From: Actinomycetota bacterium
Lineage (GTDB): Bacteria > Actinomycetota > Humimicrobiia > Humimicrobiales > Humimicrobiaceae
Reading direction: 5' to 3'
Assembly (NCBI GenBank): GCA_003563375.1
Contig: PWSB01000235.1
Location: forward strand, 1-5,358
DNA: 5,358 nucleotides
Shown here: one piece after another, positions 1 through 5,358 of the stretch
Numbering within the stretch: position 1 is the stretch's first letter
Layout: the number at the start of each line of letters is the position of its first letter
Translations under genes and position numbers: made by a program
The notes under the pieces: generated by a model
What the model was told of the DNA's origin: nothing
The model's input: the letters and a program-made list of their open reading frames with translations, nothing else
The model's database searches: none

Positions 1-7
1 AAAACTG

Positions 8-406
8 CTAGAACATATTCAATATAGAGAGTATATAGAAAATAAGCATGATTAAAAATATTACTATAAAAATGGTAAATAGGATTTTTCCTGCCGTATT
101 TTCTCCTTCCTTCCTGAACCCGAATATTGCAGATACCAAGGCTATTATAAAGCTTAATATCGCTATTATGAGGAATGCCATACTGGGGTCCCTTACCGGT
201 ATAGGTTCTTCTGGAGCTGGTTCCTCAGGGGCCGGTTCCTCCGGTACGGGCTCTTCAGGCGCTTCCTCGACAGGCTGGACTTCCTGGGGCAGTTCTATTG
301 TTACCTCTCTGCCGTCCGGAAGGGTGATGGTGCATGAAGAGATCAAAAAGACCGCAATTGCCAATAAAAATACTAAAGAAACTATATATATACTATTTGC
401 CTTCAT
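8..406 (-). CDS. Small lipoprotein with EEPAP repeats and two C-terminal membrane helices, unknown function
   Basis: I do not recognise this 132-residue protein. The N-terminus is a signal sequence with a good lipobox, I-S-S-C25. A short polar segment (26-46, TLPDGREVTIELPQ) is followed by a Glu/Pro-rich repeat (47-70) built from five-residue EEP(A/V)P units. Two hydrophobic segments (about 76-97 and 107-130) separated by a short charged, Gly-containing loop (98-106) are predicted membrane helices. If the lipobox is used, the repeat would sit outside the membrane between a lipid anchor and a helical hairpin. If it is not cleaved, this would be a three-helix membrane protein. The ATG has a GAAAGGA site 4 nt upstream, and the stop lies 7 bp from the window edge. 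The ATG, ribosome site, coherent signal sequence and synonymous third-base variation across the repeat all support a real gene. The opposite-strand open frame here is its Gly/Ser-rich shadow. Confidence 0.75.
   Translation of the reverse strand: MKANSIYIVSLVFLLAIAVFLISSCTITLPDGREVTIELPQEVQPVEEAPEEPVPEEPAPEEPAPEEPIPVRDPSMAFLIIAILSFIIALVSAIFGFRKEGENTAGKILFTIFIVIFLIMLIFYILSILNMF
204..263 (-). repeat. Four imperfect 15-bp tandem repeats encoding EEP(A/V)P units
   Basis: Units at 204-218, 219-233, 234-248 and 249-263 begin GGTTC or GGCTC on the plus strand and differ mainly at third codon positions on the coding (minus) strand. They encode the acidic Glu/Pro linker of the small lipoprotein. Divergence is mostly synonymous, which suggests the peptide repeat is maintained rather than freshly expanded. 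Confidence 0.8.
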
Positions 407-410
407 GGTT

Positions 411-417
411 TCCTTTC
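411..417 (-). promoter_or_regulatory. Ribosome binding site for the left-edge lipoprotein
   Basis: GAAAGGA on the minus strand, 4 nt before the ATG at 406. It supports that start and shows that the small reading frame is translated from its own site rather than coupled to the nuclease gene 117 bp upstream. Confidence 0.55.
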
Positions 418-436
418 AAAATTTAATATTTAAATG

Positions 437-465
437 ATTTTACAAACGTATACTATTACATTAAA
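437..465 (-). promoter_or_regulatory. Possible sigma-70-type promoter for the small lipoprotein gene
   Basis: The minus strand has TAAAAT (442-437), a 5/6 match to the -10 consensus, 17 nt after a poor -35 match, TTTAAT (465-460, 3/6). It would start transcription about 24 nt before the ATG at 406, leaving room for the ribosome site. In DNA this AT-rich such matches arise easily by chance, so this is a weak call. Confidence 0.2.
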
Positions 466-523
466 TCCAGACCTTAAAAAAAACAAATAAAAAAAAATTA
501 TTAAAGGAAAACCACATGCAAAC

Positions 524-1339
524 CTAGTAGCTGTAAAACCCTACCAAAGCTCCTTTACAGTCCCTTAAGTATAATGTATCCCCATCATTGTTCCATACAG
601 GGGTGTCGCTGTTCCAGTACAGGCGCGTGCCGGTGTCCGTTCCTTTTCCACTATGGATATATACTTTCCGCCCGTTATCCAGCACAAACCTTGGAAACCG
701 ATATATCTTCGTGGCCATATCCTTTATGGTCCACCCGGTAAGGTTTACTGGGCTGCCTGAAACATTTTTAAGTATTACATACTCTCCATTTAAATTAACC
801 CTGTCATCCCCCGGCGCATTATAGTTTAGCATGATCTCTATGCCGTCATATTCCGATTCTTTCCAAAGGCCTATCTTTTTCTCTCTTGCATGCTCTTCCG
901 CTTGAAGAAGAACCTCATTGTAGGCTGTATCGGGTGGATAGGTATACACGTTGGCAAACCCCCTATAGACCAATTCCAGGTTTATGAAGAAATCCTCAAG
1001 AAAAATATATCTTAAAAGCCTGCCGTACCTGTCTTTGTCTGTCTCATCCTTTTCCATGATGACGGCCTTATCCTCTATCATAGCCATTAGAGCCACTGTC
1101 GACTCATTATAAAAATATTCCCCTTCTTCCGGGGTATTTATTCCAAGCAGCCTTACCCTTTTTTCTCCTGCTACAATCGTGTCCCCGTCTATTACATAAT
1201 CCACTATATAGTGGCCATCAGGCAATTGAGGGCTATATTCTGGTGCGGGCTCATACCGCAGTGCACAGCCCGCGGATAAGAATACCAATAAAAGGATAGT
1301 TACGGCCAGACTAGCTTTTCCTGATCTTTTTAAAATCAT
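524..1339 (-). CDS. Lipoprotein with SNase-like (thermonuclease) and lamin-tail domains
   Basis: Predicted exported, membrane-anchored nuclease. Residue numbers here count from the TTG just upstream (272 aa); subtract one for the ATG start. A basic n-region (K5, R6, K9) and hydrophobic core lead to a lipobox, L-S-A-G-C26. The SNase domain spans about 44-162. D52/D54 (IDGDT), R64, T70, E72 and R108 (DRYGR) align with staphylococcal nuclease D19/D21, R35, T41, E43 and R87. The Ca2+ ligand D40 is replaced by N69 (GINTPE), a variant I believe occurs in other homologues. A lamin-tail-type beta domain follows (about 168-272: YVILKNVSG, NLTGWTIKD, FPRFVLDNG, NNDGDTLYLRD), probably for binding DNA or the cell surface. 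The start is ATG 1339, or TTG 1342 directly before it. It overlaps rae1 by 29 bp and no convincing Shine-Dalgarno is seen. Probable role is extracellular nucleic-acid degradation, by analogy. Confidence 0.9.
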   Translation of the reverse strand: MILKRSGKASLAVTILLLVFLSAGCALRYEPAPEYSPQLPDGHYIVDYVIDGDTIVAGEKRVRLLGINTPEEGEYFYNESTVALMAMIEDKAVIMEKDETDKDRYGRLLRYIFLEDFFINLELVYRGFANVYTYPPDTAYNEVLLQAEEHAREKKIGLWKESEYDGIEIMLNYNAPGDDRVNLNGEYVILKNVSGSPVNLTGWTIKDMATKIYRFPRFVLDNGRKVYIHSGKGTDTGTRLYWNSDTPVWNNDGDTLYLRDCKGALVGFYSY

Positions 1340-1829
1340 CAATTGTTTTTTTGCTAAGCCTTCTTTCGAGGTTGTAAAAAGTAGATTTGCTTTGGCTGTT
1401 TATCTTTTTTATCTGCTGACCTAACTGCCTTTTTGATTCATCAAGCTCGATACCGAACTCCCTGGAGGAGATACGGAAAATGTTTCCCTTAAAGACAACT
1501 TTTTGCTGGGTGTAGTCCGAGGTTACTACATAGACCTTATTATAATGAGGGCTGGTCTCCACCAGTTTCTCTATTACGCTATCCGCTGTCTCCCCGCTTC
1601 CGGAATATATGACCTTTATATGGCTGTAAGAATGAATGACAGCCGCCTGGTTTTGGGTATGTCTTGCATCAAAGACCAGTATGATTTCCCTTTTTTTATG
1701 ATGATAATATGAAATAAGGTCATTTATGAGCCGGTCCCTGTAAAAGGCCAGGGCATCATTGCCGATATCCTTTTCCTTTATAAGATTAAATATAAAATTA
1801 TAGCCATCCACTACAAGTAATTCAGTCAC
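1311..1829 (-). CDS. rae1: NYN/PIN-like endoribonuclease, Rae1 (YacP) family
   Basis: Homologue of B. subtilis YacP/Rae1, an endoribonuclease that enters the ribosomal A site and cuts certain mRNAs during translation. The 172-residue length matches the family (about 170). Visible NYN features are the opening strand LLVVDGYNFI with D8, the ILVFDAR strand with D54, GETADSVIEKL with D83, and VVTSDYTQQ with D105, which together form the acidic metal-binding pocket. The C-terminal third (about 128-172) is a basic, helical, probably RNA-contacting tail. The start is GTG (1829), overlapping the rlmB TGA as GTGA and preceded by a strong GGGAGGTGG site. Its 3' end overlaps the downstream nuclease start by about 30 bp. 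In Bacillus sigH follows yacP, but not here. Membership is confident from motif order and neighbourhood. In vivo specificity is inferred only from the family. Confidence 0.93.
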   Translation of the reverse strand: MTELLVVDGYNFIFNLIKEKDIGNDALAFYRDRLINDLISYYHHKKREIILVFDARHTQNQAAVIHSYSHIKVIYSGSGETADSVIEKLVETSPHYNKVYVVTSDYTQQKVVFKGNIFRISSREFGIELDESKRQLGQQIKKINSQSKSTFYNLERRLSKKTIDDFKKIRKS

Positions 1830-2608
1830 CTGACCACCTCCCTATATATCCTATACAGGATTATACCACTGGCTACAGATACATTTAAGGACTCCATATC
1901 TGTGGTCATTTCTACATTTATGAGATAGTCGCAGTTTTTAGCTACCAGCCTGCTCAACCCTTTTTGCTCACTGCCCATTACCAGCACAAGGGGAAAGTTC
2001 CATTGCGCTTCCCCTATACCTGTCGATCTGGTTTTTTCGGCTTCTGCCCCGTATATCCAAAAACCGGATTCCTTAAGTTTTTTTATTGCTCCCACAAGGT
2101 TGGGGACCCTAAAGACCTCGACCCCCTCAAGGGCACCCGCAGAAGTTTTGGCTGCTTTGGCGGTTACCTGTACACTGCGTTTTTTGGATATTGCCAGCCC
2201 GTCGGCCCCAAACGCTGCGCAGTTCCTTATTATCGACCCGAAATTCCCAACGTCAGTTATCCCGTCAAGCATTACCAAAAAGCTTCCTGGGGTTATTTGC
2301 TGGTCAAGATAATGGTCCAGGCTGTGGTAATTATAGGGGGACACTTCTGCTGCAATTCCCTGGCTTGTATCATACCCTGCGGCCACCCGGTCTCTTATGA
2401 AATCTAAAAACAACTTTTTATCAAGTCCCAGGATGGGGATTTTTTTATCCTGGCAGGCTTGCTTTATTTCAGTGATGGTCTCTGTTGGTTTCCTTTCACT
2501 GTTCAGGTACAGGCTATATATCTTTCTTTTGCCGGCATTTTTGGTCACAGTCAAATAAACCGGGTTTACCCCATATATGTATTCCCTGTCCTTTGAACCA
2601 GCCATCAT
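1826..2608 (-). CDS. rlmB: 23S rRNA (guanosine-2'-O-)-methyltransferase RlmB (TrmH/SpoU family)
   Basis: SpoU-class SAM-dependent 2'-O-ribose methyltransferase. The E. coli family founder modifies G2251 in the 23S rRNA P-loop. An N-terminal substrate-binding domain (about 9-85, beginning with the typical YIYGVNPV) precedes the knotted SPOUT domain. The three SpoU motifs are present: motif 1 with N122-F-G-S-I-I-R128-N (119-134), motif 2 LVLVMGSEQKGLS (207-219) and motif 3 SLNVSVASG (240-248). Length (260) is normal. Two ATGs in tandem (2608, 2605) could start it. The first forms an ATGA overlap with the nitroreductase stop and no good Shine-Dalgarno is visible, so coupled reinitiation is likely. 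The end overlaps rae1 by 4 bp (GTGA). A tRNA-directed specificity cannot be excluded from sequence, but the gene neighbourhood (cysS, yacP) is that of the RlmB/YacO orthologue. Confidence 0.95.
   Translation of the reverse strand: MMAGSKDREYIYGVNPVYLTVTKNAGKRKIYSLYLNSERKPTETITEIKQACQDKKIPILGLDKKLFLDFIRDRVAAGYDTSQGIAAEVSPYNYHSLDHYLDQQITPGSFLVMLDGITDVGNFGSIIRNCAAFGADGLAISKKRSVQVTAKAAKTSAGALEGVEVFRVPNLVGAIKKLKESGFWIYGAEAEKTRSTGIGEAQWNFPLVLVMGSEQKGLSRLVAKNCDYLINVEMTTDMESLNVSVASGIILYRIYREVVR
1834..1842 (-). promoter_or_regulatory. Strong ribosome binding site for rae1
   Basis: The minus strand reads GGGAGGTGG, close to the full anti-16S complement, with its GGAGG core 7 nt before the GTG at 1829. 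It lies inside the last codons of rlmB. It decides the GTG start of rae1, since no early in-frame ATG exists, and it suggests independent initiation in addition to GTGA coupling. Confidence 0.75.
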
Positions 2609-3183
2609 GGGTAACCGTTAAAGCGCAAGACTTCTTCCAAGGGCCTCTTGGGTACATGAAGGATACCACGATCATCCTTATAATATTTTATTGAACCCCT
2701 CCGGGCCTCCTCGAAAACCGGCTGCTCTGCACTAAAGCCCAGTGCAATGACAAATTCTATTTCCCTGTCCCGGGGGAGATTTATGATCTTTGCTATCTGC
2801 GCCCTATCGCAGGACTCTATGATGCAGCTGCCTATACCTTCCTCCAAAGCTGCCAGGATCAGGTTCCCTGCCGCCAGCCCGGAGTCTACCTTATAGTGTC
2901 TTGAGGCTATATTTTTGTTGGCTGCAAATATTATAAATGAGACAGGCTCTTCTCCTTTTTTGGGTCTGCCTTCAGGTTCAATATAGCCTGCCCATTCAGT
3001 GAATCCGAATATTTTTTTCACCATATCCGTCTGGTCCACAGCTATAAACTCAACAGGCTGGAGGTTGGCTGCGCTGGGTGCCAGCCTTGCGGCATTTACA
3101 AGCTTTTTTAATATATCCTTTGGTATCTTCTCCTGTAAGAATTTTCTTATGGTCCTTCTTTTAAGTATTAGGTCATACATCAT
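2605..3183 (-). CDS. Nitroreductase-family FMN oxidoreductase
   Basis: Predicted cytoplasmic flavoprotein of the nitroreductase superfamily, usually a homodimer binding FMN and using NAD(P)H. The natural substrate is not predictable. The 192-residue sequence shows the N-terminal FMN-phosphate motif RRTIRKF (9-15), the APSAANLQP motif (35-43), the dimer/FMN helix GLAAGNLILAALEEGIGSC (102-120) and the LPRDREIEFVIALGF segment (136-150). The C-terminus carries a KYYKDDRGILHVPKRPLEEV-like end, which I recall from uncharacterised small nitroreductases. Two tandem ATGs (3183 and 3180) are possible starts. The AGGGGG site at 3188-3193 lies 4 nt from the first and 7 nt from the second, so the second may be the real one. 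It overlaps cysS, and its TGA overlaps the rlmB ATG (ATGA). It occupies the position held by mrnC (Mini-RNase III) in many Bacillota. It has no resemblance to an RNase III and so is not a diverged mrnC. Confidence 0.92.
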   Translation of the reverse strand: MMYDLILKRRTIRKFLQEKIPKDILKKLVNAARLAPSAANLQPVEFIAVDQTDMVKKIFGFTEWAGYIEPEGRPKKGEEPVSFIIFAANKNIASRHYKVDSGLAAGNLILAALEEGIGSCIIESCDRAQIAKIINLPRDREIEFVIALGFSAEQPVFEEARRGSIKYYKDDRGILHVPKRPLEEVLRFNGYP

Positions 3184-4624
3184 CTTTCCCCCTGTATTTC
3201 CAGATTGTACCTTCTTTTCTATCTTCCAATATTATTCCCTGTCTTTCCAGCTTCTGCCTTATGCTGTCTGCCTTTTTATAATCCTTCTCTTTTCTAGCCT
3301 TTTGCCTTTCAGCTATCATCTCTTCTACCTCTGCTTTATCCAACCTGCCTTCATCTTCTTGGGCTCCCATTTCATCTTTTAGGTCAAAACCCAATACCCC
3401 GGTAAGTTCCAGGATCATAACTTGGGCTTCCCTTAAGCCGGCAGAGACAGCCTGGCTGTTACTAAAACCCTGGGCCTGTATAAGCATATTTATTTTTTTT
3501 ATCATCTCAAATATTGCCCCCAGGGCTCTGGCTGAGTTCAGATCATCATCCATTGCAGCAATAAATTCTTTTTTCCCTGCCGAAGCTATCTCCTCAAGTT
3601 CGGGTTCAACACCGGCAGGTTCCTGTTGCTGGAATAGAAACCTCATGTTCCTTAAAGTATTGGAGATCCTGTTTACAGCTTTTTTTGCTTCTATAAGCTT
3701 GGAATCGCTGAATTCAAGGGGGCTTCGGTAATGAGTGGACAATATAAACATCTTTATGCTGTTATGGTTATATTTTTTTAGACAGTTTTTGAGGATCCAC
3801 TCTTTTTTAAGCCCGTCTGATTTTGACATTTTTTCTTCTTTTACCTCTATCATCCCATTATGGAGCCAATACTTTACAAAGGTTTTGCCCGGATAAGCCG
3901 CCTCGGATTGGGCGATTTCATTCTCATGATGAGGGAACACCAGATCCAGGCCTCCTCCATGGATATCTATGCTTCTGCTCAACAGGCTGGTGGACATAGC
4001 CGAACATTCAATATGCCATCCAGGCCTGCCTCTGCCCCAGGGGCTTTCCCAGCTGGGCTCTCCAGCCTTTGCTTTTTTCCATAATGTGAAATCAATATGG
4101 TCTTTTTTCCCTTCCTCACCTGCATCCTGATGCTTCATCTCTTCTATCCTCTGGCCCGAAAGCTTGCCGTAGGCAGGAAATTTTTTTACTTCAAAATATA
4201 CATTGCCGTCTGACACATAAGCAAAGCCGTTTTCTATTATCCTTTTTATGATTTCTATGATCTGGGGTATGGTCTCCGTTGCCAGGGGCATGCTTTTAAA
4301 CCCGGATATTTTCAAATTTTTCAAATCATTTTGGAAAGCCTCTATATACCTTCCGGTAATCTCCTGGTAGCTGACACCCTCCTGTTTTGCCTTGCCTATT
4401 ATCTTATCCTCTATATCTGTTATGTTCTGTACATAATCTACAGCATAGCCTTTATATTCAAGATAGTTTCTGACCATATTAAAGACCACCACCGGCCTGG
4501 TGTTGCCGATGGATATGTAATTGTAGACAGTCGGCCCGCAAACATACATGCTGACTCTGTTTATATCAGATGGCTCAAAGACTTTTTTTCTTCTTTCCAG
4601 GGTATTATAGATCTTGAGAGTCAT
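3173..4624 (-). CDS. cysS: Cysteinyl-tRNA synthetase (CysRS)
   Basis: Class I aminoacyl-tRNA synthetase that charges tRNA-Cys with cysteine. At 483 residues it is full length. The Rossmann catalytic domain starts with C29-G-P-T-V-Y. The HIGH-type signature at residues 38-41 reads SIGN, so the usual first histidine is serine. The KMSKS loop (265-269) is intact. The zinc/cysteine-recognition ligands C29, C207 (in WHIECSAMS), H232 and E236 (in the PHHENEIAQS motif) are all present. A DALR-type helical domain (about 350-415) and a basic C-terminal helical region (about 430-483) follow. The ATG lies inside the end of cysE (20-bp overlap), with an AAGGA site 11 nt upstream. The 3' end overlaps the nitroreductase start by 8-11 bp. 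Apart from the H-to-S change, every family hallmark is present, so I read it as a real CysRS. Whether the change affects activity cannot be told from sequence. Confidence 0.97.
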   Translation of the reverse strand: MTLKIYNTLERRKKVFEPSDINRVSMYVCGPTVYNYISIGNTRPVVVFNMVRNYLEYKGYAVDYVQNITDIEDKIIGKAKQEGVSYQEITGRYIEAFQNDLKNLKISGFKSMPLATETIPQIIEIIKRIIENGFAYVSDGNVYFEVKKFPAYGKLSGQRIEEMKHQDAGEEGKKDHIDFTLWKKAKAGEPSWESPWGRGRPGWHIECSAMSTSLLSRSIDIHGGGLDLVFPHHENEIAQSEAAYPGKTFVKYWLHNGMIEVKEEKMSKSDGLKKEWILKNCLKKYNHNSIKMFILSTHYRSPLEFSDSKLIEAKKAVNRISNTLRNMRFLFQQQEPAGVEPELEEIASAGKKEFIAAMDDDLNSARALGAIFEMIKKINMLIQAQGFSNSQAVSAGLREAQVMILELTGVLGFDLKDEMGAQEDEGRLDKAEVEEMIAERQKARKEKDYKKADSIRQKLERQGIILEDRKEGTIWKYRGKDDV

Positions 4625-5285
4625 CTTCTGTATTTTCCTTTCCTTTTTTTAAGCTTTTTAGTTCCTTTTCCAAGAAACCTATCCTGGCGCAGCAATCGCT
4701 TAGGACATCATTAACAGGGTCCGGTAGGTTCATCCTGTGAAACTGGTCAGAAAGCACTTTCTCTCCGCCTACCTTGACTATCTTGCCGGGGACCCCGACC
4801 ACCGTACAGTTATCCGGGACCGGTTTTATAACTACAGCCCCGGCACCTATCAAAACATCATTTCCTATTTCTATGGAACCAAGGACCTTGGCACCAGCAG
4901 AGATGACCACCCTGTCTCCTATGGTAGGATGCCTTTTGCCTTTCTGTTTTCCTGTGCCTCCCAGGGTGACACCCTGATAAAGGGTCACATCATCACCTAT
5001 CCGGGTGGTCTCCCCTATCACCACCCCCATGCCGTGGTCTATAAAGAACCTTTGGCCTATTTGTGCTCCTGGATGTATCTCTATCCCTGTAAAAAAACGG
5101 CTCACCTGTGAGATCCATCTGGGGATAAAGGGTATTTTGTGCCTGAGGAGCCAATTGGCTGTCCGGTGGTTTATTACCGCATGCAGGCCTGCATAAGTGA
5201 ATATTATTTCCATGGTGCTTATAGCAGCAGGATCCCTTTCTTTGGCAACCTTTACCTGTTGTCTTATTTCGCTTACCAGTCCCAT
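4605..5285 (-). CDS. cysE: Serine O-acetyltransferase (CysE)
   Basis: Transfers an acetyl group from acetyl-CoA to L-serine, giving O-acetylserine, the substrate for cysteine synthesis in the cytoplasm. The 226-residue protein has a short helical N-terminal part (about 1-65, with the family-typical ERDPAA and GLHAV stretches) followed by a left-handed beta-helix of hexapeptide repeats (about 66-155). Catalytic-type residues are visible: D83-H84 in the DHGMGVVIGE motif and H119 in KRHPTIG, equivalent to the active-site histidines of known CysE proteins. The C-terminus (about 175-226) is a charged helical tail. Length fits the short Bacillota/cyanobacterial form rather than the roughly 270-residue enteric form. 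The ATG start is supported by an in-frame stop 6 nt upstream and an AAGGAG site, although the spacing of 13 nt is long. Its 3' end overlaps cysS by 20 bp, so the two are co-transcribed. No T-box signature is visible in the 73 bp available upstream. Confidence 0.96.
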   Translation of the reverse strand: MGLVSEIRQQVKVAKERDPAAISTMEIIFTYAGLHAVINHRTANWLLRHKIPFIPRWISQVSRFFTGIEIHPGAQIGQRFFIDHGMGVVIGETTRIGDDVTLYQGVTLGGTGKQKGKRHPTIGDRVVISAGAKVLGSIEIGNDVLIGAGAVVIKPVPDNCTVVGVPGKIVKVGGEKVLSDQFHRMNLPDPVNDVLSDCCARIGFLEKELKSLKKGKENTEDDSQDL

Positions 5286-5298
5286 CTTGCTTTAAAAA

Positions 5299-5304
5299 CT
5301 CCTT
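5299..5304 (-). promoter_or_regulatory. Ribosome binding site for cysE
   Basis: AAGGAG on the minus strand, 13 nt before the cysE ATG. The spacing is longer than the usual 5-10 nt, but an in-frame TAA between the site and the ATG rules out a start further upstream. Confidence 0.5.
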
Positions 5305-5358
5305 AGTCTGTTTTATCTTTTAATACAGTACATGGGCCCAGGCATACTTCTAGCCAGG
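5303..5358 (-). other. Possible C-terminal tail of an upstream gene (unidentified)
   Basis: One minus-strand frame is open from the window edge to a TAA at 5303-5305 and would encode a 17-residue tail ending CLGPCTVLKDKTD. The TAA overlaps the cysE AAGGAG, a layout typical of tightly packed operons. A second frame, ending at 5313, is also open with a 14-residue tail. Both are too short to be significant and I recognise neither. The cysE gene probably continues an operon beyond the window, but which frame is coding cannot be decided here. Confidence 0.2.

Larger units (their letters stand above)
407..523. other. AT-rich intergenic gap after the operon
   Basis: This 117-bp gap separates the nuclease stop from the start of the left-edge lipoprotein. 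It is much more AT-rich than the coding DNA. On the minus strand it contains two long T-tracts (around 475-500), but no GC-rich hairpin directly precedes them, so a canonical intrinsic terminator is not supported. The gap is the only place in the window where the minus-strand gene run is interrupted, and it may hold a promoter for the small lipoprotein gene. Confidence 0.5.

Noticed and set aside
48..437. Plus-strand open frame rich in Gly/Ser repeats
   Set aside because: It is the antisense shadow of the EEPAP repeat gene. It has no signal sequence or family motif, and the minus-strand frame has a ribosome site, lipobox and membrane helices.
475..500. Possible intrinsic terminator after the nuclease gene
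   Set aside because: The minus strand has T-tracts but no GC-rich stem directly before them, so only low-complexity AT sequence is supported.
531..560. Inverted repeat CTGTAAA / TTTACAG at the 3' end of the nuclease gene
   Set aside because: The stem is 7 bp, AT-rich, with a 16-nt loop, lies within coding sequence, and is not followed closely by a T-run. It is likely chance.
1964..2407. Plus-strand open frame of 147 codons across rlmB
   Set aside because: rlmB on the minus strand carries all three SpoU motifs. The plus-strand translation is Cys/Pro-rich and matches nothing I recognise.
5286..5358. T-box riboswitch before cysE-cysS
   Set aside because: Cysteine T-boxes often precede this gene pair, but the 73 bp available show neither a T-box core sequence nor a terminator hairpin. 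One further upstream cannot be excluded.
1..5358. Mobile element, CRISPR array, defence or phage system
   Set aside because: No transposase, integrase, direct-repeat array, terminal inverted repeats or defence-type proteins are visible. All genes form a coherent chromosomal run on one strand.

Overview
The window is an ordinary bacterial chromosome segment with every supportable gene on the minus strand, so transcription runs from position 5358 towards 1. Six genes are packed end to end and all overlap: cysE (serine acetyltransferase), cysS (cysteinyl-tRNA synthetase), an FMN nitroreductase-family oxidoreductase, rlmB (SpoU/TrmH-type 23S rRNA 2'-O-methyltransferase), rae1/yacP (NYN/PIN-like ribosome-associated endoribonuclease) and an exported lipoprotein nuclease (SNase domain plus lamin-tail domain). 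A 117-bp AT-rich gap separates this run from a small lipoprotein/membrane protein of unknown function at the left edge.

The order cysE-cysS-X-rlmB-yacP is the well-known Bacillota (Firmicutes) arrangement, in which X is normally mrnC (Mini-RNase III) and sigH follows yacP. Here X is a nitroreductase, and a secreted nuclease follows yacP. The organism is therefore most likely a Clostridia-like Bacillota member or a deep lineage sharing this cluster. AT-leaning codon use (frequent ATA, AAA, AGG) and purine-rich Shine-Dalgarno sites fit this. I cannot place it more precisely.

Functionally, cysE makes O-acetylserine for cysteine synthesis and cysS charges tRNA-Cys. rlmB modifies the ribosomal peptidyl-transferase region, and Rae1 cleaves mRNA in the ribosome. 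The nitroreductase and the nuclease lipoprotein have no obvious role in this translation-centred set and are probably co-transcribed passengers or lineage-specific additions. Overlapping stops and starts (ATGA at nitroreductase/rlmB, GTGA at rlmB/rae1) point to translational coupling.

I found no mobile element, CRISPR array, RNA gene, phage gene or defence system. The most notable sequence-level oddity is the CysS HIGH motif, which reads S-I-G-N instead of the usual H-I-G-N. Next are the gene substitution at the mrnC slot and the SNase-lamin-tail lipoprotein overlapping rae1.
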